Origin: VRUE01 sp963844395 | GTDB lineage: Bacteria; Actinomycetota; Thermoleophilia; Solirubrobacterales; 70-9 | Length of the DNA stretch: 64,000 nt | Direction of reading: 5' to 3' | Assembly: GCA_963844395.1 (NCBI GenBank) | Contig: CAWJNX010000002.1 | Coordinates: 1,302,001 to 1,366,000 of the forward strand | Part shown: piece by piece, positions 15,962 through 24,130 of the stretch | How positions within the stretch are numbered: position 1 is the stretch's first letter | How the letters are laid out: every line of letters begins with the position of its first letter | Notes under the pieces: generated by a model | Databases searched by the model: none | Told to the model about the DNA's origin: nothing | What the model saw: only the letters and a program-made list of their open reading frames with translations | Position numbers and translations under genes: made by a program

Positions 15962-17614
15962 GTGACCGATACGACCATGTCCCCTGCTACGCCCGGCACG
16001 CCCGTCGAGGGCTCGAACGGGCTGCTGGTCGAAATCGACGGCAAAGTCGTCCCCAACTACGCGGCGACGATGGTCTCCTTCGACGAGGGCGACGTCGTCA
16101 AAGGCAAAGTCGTGCGGATCGACAAAGACGAGGTCCTGGTTGACATCGGCTACAAGTCGGAGGGGGTCATTCCCTCCACCGAGCTTTCGATCCGCAAGTC
16201 GGTCGACCCCGCCGACGAGGTCGAGCTGGGCGAGGAGCTGGACGCCCTCGTGCTCACCAAAGAGGACGCCGAGGGGCGGCTTGTTCTCTCCAAGAAACGG
16301 GCTCGCTTCGAGAAGGCGTGGCGCCGCATCGAGGCCGCCGCCGAGTCCGGCGAACCGGTCGAAGGCTCCGTTATCGAGGTCGTCAAGGGCGGCCTGATCC
16401 TTGACCTCGGGGTGCGCGGCTTCCTGCCCGCCTCGCTGGTCGACATCCGCCGCGTTCACAACCTCGACGAGTTCCTCGGCCAGCCGCTCGAATGCAAAGT
16501 GATCGAGCTGAACCGCAGCCGCAACAACGTCGTCCTCTCGCGGCGCGCCGTGCTGGAGGAAGAGCGCAAAGAGGTTCGCGAGCAGATCCTCGGCCGCCTC
16601 GAGCCAGGTCAGGTCGTCGAGGGCAAGATCTCCAACATCGTCAACTTCGGCGCCTTCGTCGACCTCGACGGGATCGACGGGCTGGTCCACATCTCCGAGC
16701 TTTCCTGGAGCCACGTCAACCATCCCTCCGAGGTCGTCTCGATCGGCGACACGGTGCGGATCAAAGTGCTCGACATCGACCGCGACCGCCAGCGCATCTC
16801 GCTGGGGCTCAAGCAGACGCAGGAGGACCCCTGGCAGCGGGTGATCAGCACCTACCGGCCCGGCGACGTGCTCGAGGGCACCGTGACCAAGGTCGTCGCC
16901 TTCGGTGCCTTCGTCGAGATCCTGGCCGGTGTCGAGGGCCTCGTCCACATCTCCGAGCTGGCCGATCATCACGTCGAGAACCCGAGCGAGGTCGTTGACG
17001 CCGACGCCAAGCTGAACGTGAAGATCCTCGAGATCGACGAGGAGCGGCGGCGGCTCTCGCTGAGCATCAAGCGGGTTGAGGGGCAGAACATGCCTATGGG
17101 CGACCTCGGGGAGCAGATGGAGGCTGCTGAGAGCGCTTCGGATGAGGGTTCAGAGGCTCTGCCCGCGGGTCCTGTCGCGGGGGAGGACTCCTCGTCCTCG
17201 CAAGCTGCGGGCGAGGAGCCCACCCCCACGCCACCCGCGGACGAGGCGTCTGAGGGTCAGGACGAGGCGCCCGCCGATGTCGCCGAGGTTCCGGCTGCTG
17301 AGCAGGAAGCCGAGGAGCCCGGAGCCGATGAGGCGACTGCCCCGGCGGTCGAGGTTGCTGAGCAGGATGAGGCTGAGCCGTTGGCCGAGGAGGCGGGTGC
17401 TCCTAGCGCTGAGGCTGCTGCTCAGGAGACCGCTGCTCAGCAGGATGCTGCTGAGGCGGTTGCCGAGAGCAATGGCGGTGAGGAGCAGGAGGGGGAATCG
17501 GTTGTGGATCGGCCGGATTCGCCTGATGATGTCGATGAGGCGGCAGGGGACGGCGACGGCGACGAGGAGTCCCCTAGCGAGGCCGAGTCGGCCGAGGCAG
17601 CCTCCGAGTCCTAA
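15962..17614 (+). CDS. rpsA: 30S ribosomal protein S1 with long acidic C-terminal tail
   Basis: Binds mRNA on the small subunit. GTG 15962 is chosen because the product then begins MTDTTMS, like other actinobacterial S1 proteins; upstream in-frame ATG 15932 and GTG 15956 are possible. Four S1 (OB-fold) repeats cover about residues 30-370, with typical VEGSVIEVVKGG, LVDIRRV, VNFGAFVDL, DGLVHISELSW and EDPW motifs. The last 170 or so residues are low-complexity and rich in Ala, Glu, Asp, Ser and Pro, clearly longer than in most S1 proteins. Gap to coaE: 7 nt. Confidence 0.95.
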   Translation: MTDTTMSPATPGTPVEGSNGLLVEIDGKVVPNYAATMVSFDEGDVVKGKVVRIDKDEVLVDIGYKSEGVIPSTELSIRKSVDPADEVELGEELDALVLTKEDAEGRLVLSKKRARFEKAWRRIEAAAESGEPVEGSVIEVVKGGLILDLGVRGFLPASLVDIRRVHNLDEFLGQPLECKVIELNRSRNNVVLSRRAVLEEERKEVREQILGRLEPGQVVEGKISNIVNFGAFVDLDGIDGLVHISELSWSHVNHPSEVVSIGDTVRIKVLDIDRDRQRISLGLKQTQEDPWQRVISTYRPGDVLEGTVTKVVAFGAFVEILAGVEGLVHISELADHHVENPSEVVDADAKLNVKILEIDEERRRLSLSIKRVEGQNMPMGDLGEQMEAAESASDEGSEALPAGPVAGEDSSSSQAAGEEPTPTPPADEASEGQDEAPADVAEVPAAEQEAEEPGADEATAPAVEVAEQDEAEPLAEEAGAPSAEAAAQETAAQQDAAEAVAESNGGEEQEGESVVDRPDSPDDVDEAAGDGDGDEESPSEAESAEAASES

Positions 17615-17621
17615 GCGCGCT

Positions 17622-18203
17622 GTGGCGCCGCTGACGATCGGGCTCACCGGCGGCATCGCTGCCGGGAAGTCCGAGGCGCTAGGCGCCTTCGAGCGGCTGG
17701 GGGCCGAGACGATCTCCAGCGACGCCGTCGTCCACGAGCTGCTCGACTCCGAGCCGCTGCTGGGGCGCATCGAGGAGCGCTGGGGGGTCGAGGCCACTTC
17801 TGAGGGACGCGTCGATCGCACCCGTGTCGGCGAGATCGTCTTTGCCGAGCCCGAGGAGCTGAGCTGGTTGGAGGCTCAGATCCATCCCTTGGTCGGCGAG
17901 AGGATCGGGGCCTGGCTCACATCTCTGCCCGCCGAGACCGAGATCGCCGTCGTCGAGGTGCCGCTGTTGTTCGAGTCCGGAATGGAGGGCGTCTTCGACA
18001 CCACGGTCGCCGTCGTTGCCTCCGAGCCGGTTCGCCGCCAGCGGGCCGAGGCGCGCGGCCACGCGCTGATCGGCGAGCGCGAGGCCCGCCAGCTCGACCA
18101 GGACACCAAGGCGGCGCGCGCCGAGCACGTGATCGCCAACGATGGCAGCCTCGAGGACCTCGAGCGGCAACTGTCTGCCCTCGTCGAGAAGCTGCGCCGA
18201 TGA
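17622..18203 (+). CDS. coaE: Dephospho-CoA kinase
   Basis: Last step of coenzyme A synthesis: phosphorylates the 3' hydroxyl of dephospho-CoA. From GTG 17622 the protein is 193 residues. The Walker A motif is GLTGGIAAGKS, followed by ISSDAVVHELL and the lid/substrate motif VPLLFESGME. rpsA-coaE order is common in Actinobacteria. Its stop overlaps the next start as ATGA. Confidence 0.95.
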   Translation: MAPLTIGLTGGIAAGKSEALGAFERLGAETISSDAVVHELLDSEPLLGRIEERWGVEATSEGRVDRTRVGEIVFAEPEELSWLEAQIHPLVGERIGAWLTSLPAETEIAVVEVPLLFESGMEGVFDTTVAVVASEPVRRQRAEARGHALIGEREARQLDQDTKAARAEHVIANDGSLEDLERQLSALVEKLRR

Positions 18204-18799
18204 GCCGCAAGAGGAGCCGACGGGCGCGCTCGCTCCGCAGGCGCCGTCTGCTTGCTGGAGGCGGCATGGTCGCGGCTGGAGTCGTCGCTGGCGTACTTCT
18301 CGGGGTCGTCGGCAAAGTCGACGAGGCGATCCAGGAGCTGACGCTACCCCTCCGCCATGAGGACATCATCCGCCAGGAGGCCGCGCAGTGGGACGTGGAG
18401 CCGTCGCTGGTCGCCGCGATGATCTACGCCGAGTCGCACTTCCGCGATCAGACGTCCCACGCCGATGCCCGTGGCCTGATGCAGATCACCCCCGATACCG
18501 CCAAGTTCATTGCCCGCAAGAGCCGTGGAACGGAGTTCGTCCTCGAGGACCTCTCCGACCCCGACGTGAACATCGCCTACGGCGCCTTCTACCTGCGCTA
18601 CCTGCTTGATCTGCTCGACCAGAACGAGGTCGCCGCGCTGGCCGCCTATAACGCCGGCATCGGCAACGTCGAGGAGTGGGGTGGGGCGGATCTGGAGCTT
18701 GAGGACATCCGTTTCGAGGAGACTCACGACTATGTCGAGCGGGTGCTGGAGAAACAGCAGTCCTACCGCGATACCTACGCGAGGGAGCTGGGCTATTGA
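18200..18799 (+). CDS. Membrane-anchored lytic transglycosylase (SLT fold)
   Basis: Cleaves peptidoglycan between MurNAc and GlcNAc. It has 199 residues with a very Arg-rich cytoplasmic start (residues 1-17) and one membrane anchor (about 18-38). The SLT domain shows catalytic Glu78 in IYAESHF, ADARGLMQITP, IAYGAFYLRYLL and AALAAYNAGIGNV. Coupled to coaE and to the following exporter by overlapping starts (ATGA, TGATG). Confidence 0.92.
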   Translation: MSRKRSRRARSLRRRRLLAGGGMVAAGVVAGVLLGVVGKVDEAIQELTLPLRHEDIIRQEAAQWDVEPSLVAAMIYAESHFRDQTSHADARGLMQITPDTAKFIARKSRGTEFVLEDLSDPDVNIAYGAFYLRYLLDLLDQNEVAALAAYNAGIGNVEEWGGADLELEDIRFEETHDYVERVLEKQQSYRDTYARELGY

Positions 18800-20166
18800 T
18801 GACTGAGCCGCGTCCCCGGCTCGCCGCCCTGGCGATCGCCGTCGGCCTCGTCTTGGCCGACTCCTCGATCGTCGTCCTCGCCCTGCCGCAGATCTACCGC
18901 GAGTTGGACACCGGGGTCGCCGGTGTCACCTGGGTCCTGGTCTCCTTCAACTTGGTTCTGGCGCTCGCTGCGGTACCCGCCGCCCAACTCGGGCGTCGCG
19001 TTGGCCCTGGCCGCACCGCCGCGGTCGGCCTCGCCGTCTTCGCCGGCGCGGGCATCGCCTGCGGGCTGGCCACGGAGCTGAGCACCCTGATCGCCGCCCG
19101 CTGCGTGCAGGCACTGGGGGGCGCTGCGGCGGTCACCGCCGTGCTGGAGCTGTTGCCGGCCACGGTCGGCTCGGAGCGCCGAGCGGCGACGATCTGGGCA
19201 GCCGCCGGCGCGACCGGGGCGGCGCTTGGGCCGGCCGTCGGCGGTCTGCTGACCGAGCTGGTCTCCTGGCAGTCGATCTTCCTCTTCCAGGCGCCGATCG
19301 CGATCGCCGCCGGCGTGCCGGTCCTCGCCGTGGCCAGGCACGAGGCGGCAACCGGGATCGTCGCGGCGGAGCTGCGCAACACCGGACGCCCGCACCTGCT
19401 CGCCAACCTGGCCCTGGCGATGACCTCGGCTGCGATCGCCGCCGCGCTCTTCCTGCTCGTCCTGCTCTTGATCGAGGGCTGGCGGCTGACCCCGATCGGC
19501 GCTGCGGTCGTCGTCTCGGCGATGCCGCTCGCGGCCCTGGTTGGCACCCGGATCGGGCCTTCTGCCGGTAGCGCCCGGGCCCGCGCTGCGGCAGGCGCGA
19601 TCCTCGTCTCCGGCGGACTCGGCGGGTTGGCGCTGCTGCCCAAGGCCGAGATCGCCCTCACCCTGCCGCCACAGATCCTGGTCGGGGTCGGTCTCTCGCT
19701 TGTCCTCGCGGCGTTGACTGAGACGGCCCTGGCAGGACGGGCGCCGCAGGCGATCCACGGCGGCTGGACGATCTCGGCCCGCCACGCCGGCGTCGCCCTC
19801 GGGCTGTTGGCGCTGACGCCGCTCTTCACCGCCGACATCGCCGAGCAGCGCCACGACGCGATCGATTCGGGCACCGCGGTCGTGCTCGATTCGCGGGTCA
19901 GCCCGCTGCTGAAGCTGGAGCTTTCGCAGCGGATCAACGACCGCCTGGAAGGCGAGCGGGGGAGGGTGCCGACGATCGGCCCGGCCTTCGAGCCGTTGCC
20001 CGATGATCCCGAGGACCGCGCCGAGGTGCTGCAGCTGCGCTCCGAATTGCAGGACCAGCTCGACCGCGGCGCCACCCACGCCTTCAGCCCGTCCTTTGGC
20101 CTCGGCGCCGCGATCGGCCTCCTGGCCCTGCTCCCGATTGGCCTGGCCCGGAGGGTCGAGCTGTGA
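18799..20166 (+). CDS. MFS transporter, DHA2 (EmrB/QacA)-like
   Basis: A major facilitator exporter of about 455 residues. The N-terminal half has motif D1-like LADSSIVVLALPQIYREL, QLGRRVGPGRT between helices 2 and 3, and the motif C-like AAGATGAALGPAVGG typical of drug:H+ antiporters. A long soluble insertion (about residues 350-430, including KLELSQRINDRLEG) precedes the last helix and is unusual for the family. ATG 18799 overlaps the previous stop. Substrate unknown. Confidence 0.85.
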   Translation: MTEPRPRLAALAIAVGLVLADSSIVVLALPQIYRELDTGVAGVTWVLVSFNLVLALAAVPAAQLGRRVGPGRTAAVGLAVFAGAGIACGLATELSTLIAARCVQALGGAAAVTAVLELLPATVGSERRAATIWAAAGATGAALGPAVGGLLTELVSWQSIFLFQAPIAIAAGVPVLAVARHEAATGIVAAELRNTGRPHLLANLALAMTSAAIAAALFLLVLLLIEGWRLTPIGAAVVVSAMPLAALVGTRIGPSAGSARARAAAGAILVSGGLGGLALLPKAEIALTLPPQILVGVGLSLVLAALTETALAGRAPQAIHGGWTISARHAGVALGLLALTPLFTADIAEQRHDAIDSGTAVVLDSRVSPLLKLELSQRINDRLEGERGRVPTIGPAFEPLPDDPEDRAEVLQLRSELQDQLDRGATHAFSPSFGLGAAIGLLALLPIGLARRVEL

Positions 20167-20705
20167 GCGCCGGGCGGCCGGTCTCCGAGATGAATCGAGG
20201 GACGATTCTGGTCCTGACCGCGATAGTCGTCTCGCTGGCGCTGGTCGGCGCCTACCTCGCCGCCGGCGGCTCCTCCTATGCGCCGGCGCAGGTTCAGGAC
20301 CCCTGCGAGCCGCGCGAGTGGCGCGATCCCGAAGGGATCGAGGAGATCGCCCAGCAGTTCTCGCTCTCGGCCCTCGATGGCGCCGCCTGCGAGCTCGGGG
20401 TGACCAGGGAGACGCTGGCCCGGGCGCTGGCCACGCCCCGCTCGCGCGAGCGGTTCACGCAGCGCTACGAGATCAGCGACCCAGAGCTGGCCCGGGCGAT
20501 CCGCGCTGGCCTGTTACGCGCCGTCGACGACGCCGAAGAAGCCGGTGCGCTCAGCCCACTGCTTGGAGGGCCGCTGCGCGAGGCGTTGCGGCGGATCCCG
20601 CTCGACCAGGCGATCGAACTGATCGACGACGCCAGCAATCTGCTCGACCAGGCGCAAACCTTCCTCGGCCCCGCCCAGGGGCTACTGGAACAGTTCCTCC
20701 CTTAG
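20163..20705 (+). CDS. Membrane-anchored protein of unknown function, coupled to the MFS gene
   Basis: A 180-residue ORF from GTG 20163 (GTGA overlap with the MFS stop); an ATG at 20190 would remove nine residues. It has one N-terminal membrane helix followed by an extracytoplasmic helical region with repeated Leu/Ala/Arg patterns. No catalytic motif is seen. The tight coupling suggests an accessory partner of the MFS protein. Family not recognised. Confidence 0.7.
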   Translation: MSAGRPVSEMNRGTILVLTAIVVSLALVGAYLAAGGSSYAPAQVQDPCEPREWRDPEGIEEIAQQFSLSALDGAACELGVTRETLARALATPRSRERFTQRYEISDPELARAIRAGLLRAVDDAEEAGALSPLLGGPLREALRRIPLDQAIELIDDASNLLDQAQTFLGPAQGLLEQFLP

Positions 20706-20711
20706 CCGGCG

Positions 20712-20960
20712 CTACTTCTTGTACTGGAAGCGCTGTACCCGCGGGCTCCAGCTAATCCCGGCGCACAGTTCCTCCGGTTTGACGTCGAGCGATCCAGCCA
20801 GCTTGACGATCGTTCCGAGTCGCGGCTCACGCCCGCCTCGCTCGAGCAACGAGATCTCGGTGCGGTGCAGATCGCAGCGGAAGCCGAGCTCCTCTTGCGA
20901 GATCTTTGCCTTCTGTCGCGCTTTGCGCAGGTTGATTGCGAATCGGTCGCGAGGCTGCAT
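20712..20960 (-). CDS. XRE-family helix-turn-helix regulator
   Basis: An 82-residue DNA-binding protein, almost entirely one HTH_3 domain: INLRKARQKAKISQEELGF, a recognition helix with HRTEISLLERG, and PRLGTIVKLAGSLDVKPEEL. No ligand or metal domain. Converges with the preceding gene (6 nt between stops) and diverges from uvrB. Confidence 0.88.
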   Translation of the reverse strand: MQPRDRFAINLRKARQKAKISQEELGFRCDLHRTEISLLERGGREPRLGTIVKLAGSLDVKPEELCAGISWSPRVQRFQYKK

Positions 20961-21079
20961 TCCGGTGATTCTCTGTGCCTGCCGACAGAAGCACTACAGA
21001 CAAGGTGTTTCTTCACAAACTAGCATGTTTATTCCCGTAGCCCCGCCACTGCAATGGTCGAGCCGTTCGGGGCTGTCGC

Positions 21080-21085
21080 TAAGGT
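21080..21085 (+). promoter_or_regulatory. -10 element (TAAGGT) for leaderless uvrB
   Basis: TAAGGT ends 6 nt before the uvrB GTG at 21092. Confidence 0.5.
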
Positions 21086-21091
21086 GACTCG

Positions 21092-23089
21092 GTGCCCAAG
21101 TTCGAGCTGAACCCCGCCTACACGCCGACTGCCGACCAGCCAAAGGCGATCGCCGGACTGGCCGAGGGGCTGGAGGCGGGCGAGCGGTTTCAGACCCTGC
21201 TGGGGGCGACCGGGACCGGTAAGACCTTCACGATGGCGGCGACGATCGAGGCGGTCCAGCGCCCGACGCTGGTAATCGCGCATAACAAGACGCTTGCCGC
21301 GCAGCTCTGCAACGAGTTCCGTGAGTTCTTCCCCGAGAACTCGGTCGAGTACTTCGTCTCCTACTACGACTACTACCAGCCCGAGGCCTACGTCCCGGCG
21401 CAGGACCTCTACATCGAGAAGGACTCCTCGATCAACGACGAGATCGACCGGCTGCGTCACGCCGCGACCGCCGCGCTCTTCGCCCGCCGCGACGTGATCA
21501 TCGTCGCCTCGGTCTCCTGCATCTACGGGATCGGCTCGCCGCAGGTCTACAACGAAAAGATGCAGATGTTCAAGGTCGGTGCCGAGCTCGACCGCGAGGA
21601 GGTGCTGCGCAAGCTGGTCAAGATGCAGTACCAGCGCAACGACGCGGCGCTGGGACGCGGCACCTTCCGTGCCCGTGGCGAGGTACTGGAGATCATGCCC
21701 TCCTACGCCGAGTCGGCTTACCGCATCTCCCTCTTCGGCGACGAGATCGAGGCGGTCCAGCACTTCGACCCGCTGACCGGAGAAATTCTCGATGAGATCG
21801 ACCACGTCTCGGTCTGGCCGGCTTCCCACTACGTGACCAAGGACGAGACGCTGGAGCGCGCCGTCGAGGAGATCCGCCAGGAACTCAACTCCCGCACGGC
21901 CGAACTGGAGGGCGAAGGCAAGCAGCTGGAGGCACACCGTCTGCGCCAGCGCACCGCCTACGACATCGAGATGCTGAAGGAGCTGGGCTTCACCTCCGGG
22001 ATCGAGAACTACTCACGGATCCTCGACGGTCGGCCGCCGGGCAGCCCGCCGCACACGCTGATCGACTACTTCCCCGACGACTTCGTCGTCTTCGTCGACG
22101 AGTCCCACCAGACGATCCCCCAGATTGGCGGCATGTACGAGGGCGACCGGTCGCGCAAGACGACCCTGATCGACTACGGCTTCCGCTTGCCGTCGGCGAT
22201 CGACAACCGGCCGCTCAAGTTCGACGAGTTCCTTGCCCGGGTCGACCGGCTGGTGATGGTCTCGGCGACGCCCGGCCAGTTCGAGCGCGCCGAATCGTCG
22301 CGGATCGTCGAGCAGATCGTCCGCCCGACCGGGATCGTCGACCCGGAGATCGAGGTGCGGGAGACGAAGAACCAGATCGACGACCTGATGAACGAGATCC
22401 GCGCCCGCGCCGAGGCCTCCGAGCGCGTCCTCGTCACCACCCTGACCAAGAAGATGGCCGAGGACCTGACCGCCTACCTGCTCGAGTACGGGATCCGAGT
22501 CCGCTACCTGCACTCGGAAATCGACACCCTGGAGCGAATCCGGATCATCCGCGAGCTGCGGCTCGGCGAGTACGACGTGCTGGTCGGGGTCAACCTGCTG
22601 CGCGAGGGGCTCGACCTGCCCGAGGTCTCGCTGGTCGCGATCCTCGATGCCGACAAGGAGGGCTTCCTGCGCGGTGAGACCAGCCTCGTGCAGACGATCG
22701 GCCGCGCCGCCCGCAACGTCAACGGGCGGGTGCTGATGTACGCCGACAAGGAGACCGACGCGATGCGCTTCGCGATCAGCGAGACCGACCGCCGCCGCGC
22801 GATCCAGCTCGCCTACAACGAGGAGCACGGGATCACCCCGGAGACCGTCCGCAAGGGGATCTCCGAGATGGCCGAGTTCCTGGCGATGGAGGACCGGGCG
22901 CCGCGCAAGCGCCGCCGCGGTCGCTCAGACACGGTCAGCGATCCGGCCGAGCTGGAGCGCACGATCGTCGCCCTGGAGGAGGAGATGCTGGCGGCGGCTG
23001 ACGATCTCCGCTTCGAGGAGGCGGCGCGGATCCGCGACGAGCTGAAGGAGCTGCGCCGCGACCTCGACGGGATGACGGCCGGCGCCTAA
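21092..23089 (+). CDS. uvrB: Excinuclease ABC subunit B
   Basis: Damage-verifying helicase-like subunit of nucleotide excision repair. It has 665 residues: Walker A GATGTGKT (38-45), the beta-hairpin region with YFVSYYDYYQPEAYVP, VVFVDESHQT, helicase motifs including SATPGQFE and QTIGRAARN, and a C-terminal UVR motif (about 620-660) that contacts UvrC. The start is GTG. The stop overlaps the stop of the opposite-strand NTF2-like gene by 4 nt. Confidence 0.98.
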   Translation: MPKFELNPAYTPTADQPKAIAGLAEGLEAGERFQTLLGATGTGKTFTMAATIEAVQRPTLVIAHNKTLAAQLCNEFREFFPENSVEYFVSYYDYYQPEAYVPAQDLYIEKDSSINDEIDRLRHAATAALFARRDVIIVASVSCIYGIGSPQVYNEKMQMFKVGAELDREEVLRKLVKMQYQRNDAALGRGTFRARGEVLEIMPSYAESAYRISLFGDEIEAVQHFDPLTGEILDEIDHVSVWPASHYVTKDETLERAVEEIRQELNSRTAELEGEGKQLEAHRLRQRTAYDIEMLKELGFTSGIENYSRILDGRPPGSPPHTLIDYFPDDFVVFVDESHQTIPQIGGMYEGDRSRKTTLIDYGFRLPSAIDNRPLKFDEFLARVDRLVMVSATPGQFERAESSRIVEQIVRPTGIVDPEIEVRETKNQIDDLMNEIRARAEASERVLVTTLTKKMAEDLTAYLLEYGIRVRYLHSEIDTLERIRIIRELRLGEYDVLVGVNLLREGLDLPEVSLVAILDADKEGFLRGETSLVQTIGRAARNVNGRVLMYADKETDAMRFAISETDRRRAIQLAYNEEHGITPETVRKGISEMAEFLAMEDRAPRKRRRGRSDTVSDPAELERTIVALEEEMLAAADDLRFEEAARIRDELKELRRDLDGMTAGA

Positions 23090-23463
23090 GCGACGATCTT
23101 CGCGGCCTTGGCGCTGTCGCCGTAGAACTCGCCGCGGACGATCTTGCCGTCCTCGAACTTGATCAGGTGGGCGAACGGGGCCTCGAAGCTGCCGGAGTCA
23201 TTGCCGGCGCGCTGCGTGCCTCGCACGACCACCCAGTCGCCGGCGTCGATGAACTCCTCGGGCTCGACGCTGAACGAGGACCAGTAGTTCGGGATCTGGG
23301 TGAAGTTGCTCAGAATCGCGTCCCGGCCGCGGGTCTCGCCGCCGAGCGGCAGCTCGTCCGAAGTCAGCCAGCTTCCGTCCTCGGCAAGCATCTCCTTCAG
23401 CGATTCCAGGTCGCCGCGTCCGAAGGCGTCGTAAGCGGACCGGGCGGTGTCGACGTTCGACAT
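23086..23463 (-). CDS. SnoaL/NTF2-like protein
   Basis: A 125-residue single-domain protein of the ketosteroid-isomerase-related fold: ARSAYDAFGRGDLESLKEMLAED at the start, then GRDAILSNF, DWVVVRGTQRA, FAHLIKFEDGKIVRGEFY. Members bind or isomerise small hydrophobic molecules; none can be named here. A good Shine-Dalgarno (GAGGAAG) lies just upstream of ATG 23463. Confidence 0.85.
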   Translation of the reverse strand: MSNVDTARSAYDAFGRGDLESLKEMLAEDGSWLTSDELPLGGETRGRDAILSNFTQIPNYWSSFSVEPEEFIDAGDWVVVRGTQRAGNDSGSFEAPFAHLIKFEDGKIVRGEFYGDSAKAAKIVA

Positions 23464-23623
23464 CTCTTCCTCCTTGCTGGGAGTGGTCCCTGCCCAAATA
23501 AGACGGTACGCCGATAGGTCGCGGGCCGCAACCGAGGTTCCTAGCCCTTGCGGGAACCGCGGCAGCGAGTCCGACGCCGGCGACCCCTCGGCCCGCGTAC
23601 CGCAAGCGCCTCGCTGCTGTCCT

Positions 23624-24019
23624 CTACTGAAGCTCTCTGCGACGTCGAGCCAGCAGCGCCCCGAGGCGCATGGCGACCAGCGCAGGTTCCCTTTCGATTC
23701 GTCGGGCCGTCAGCCGGATCGAGTCGATGCCGGCGAGCTTCAGCTCCTCTTGTCGAACGGGGTCGCTCTCGAAGGCGGCTCGCGTGCGATGCACATCCCA
23801 GCCGCGACTTCCACGGCGAAGCGCTCCGGCTCCCAATAAGCGTCGATCTCGTGGCCCTCGACATAGATGTTGATGGCGGGGCAGGCACCCGGCCACCACC
23901 GCTCGCTTGATCGCCGGTGCCGAGTAGCCCAACCGCCGAAGCTGCCGCGCCGAGACGATGCTGTACTGCTTTGCCGCCAGCGTCGCCAGCTCATGGTGCG
24001 TTCGCATTTCTGGTCGCAT
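23624..24019 (-). pseudogene. Relic of an AbiEi-antitoxin-like / DUF559 protein
   Basis: From ATG 24019 the product begins with the winged-helix domain seen at the front of many actinobacterial DUF559 proteins (HELATLAAKQYSIVSARQLR, GYSAPAIKRAVVAGCL). Frame then changes to a piece of the nuclease-like domain (INIYVEGHEIDAYW, ERFAVEV) and changes back for HRTRAAFESDPVRQEEL and the C-terminus. About 100-150 residues of linker and domain are missing. This fits an inactivated gene with an internal deletion and frameshifts. A short imperfect palindrome (23999-24039) covers its 5' end. Upstream flank 23464-23623 holds nothing recognised. Confidence 0.7.
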
Positions 24020-24116
24020 ACCGACCACAAGTGCGAACGAAGCCCGCTTCTCCCCCGTGGAGGCCATGGAATTCCGCAAAGTCCGGGACTGGGGAGGGAA
24101 CATCTGTTCGCCTGCG

Positions 24117-24122
24117 TAGAAT
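24117..24122 (+). promoter_or_regulatory. -10 element (TAGAAT) for leaderless uvrA
   Basis: TAGAAT ends 8 nt before the uvrA GTG at 24131. Confidence 0.5.
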
Positions 24123-24130
24123 CGACCTGA

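Noticed and set aside
17076..17621. Long upstream extension of coaE
   Set aside because: Out-of-frame reading of the rpsA acidic tail; the enzyme starts at GTG 17622.
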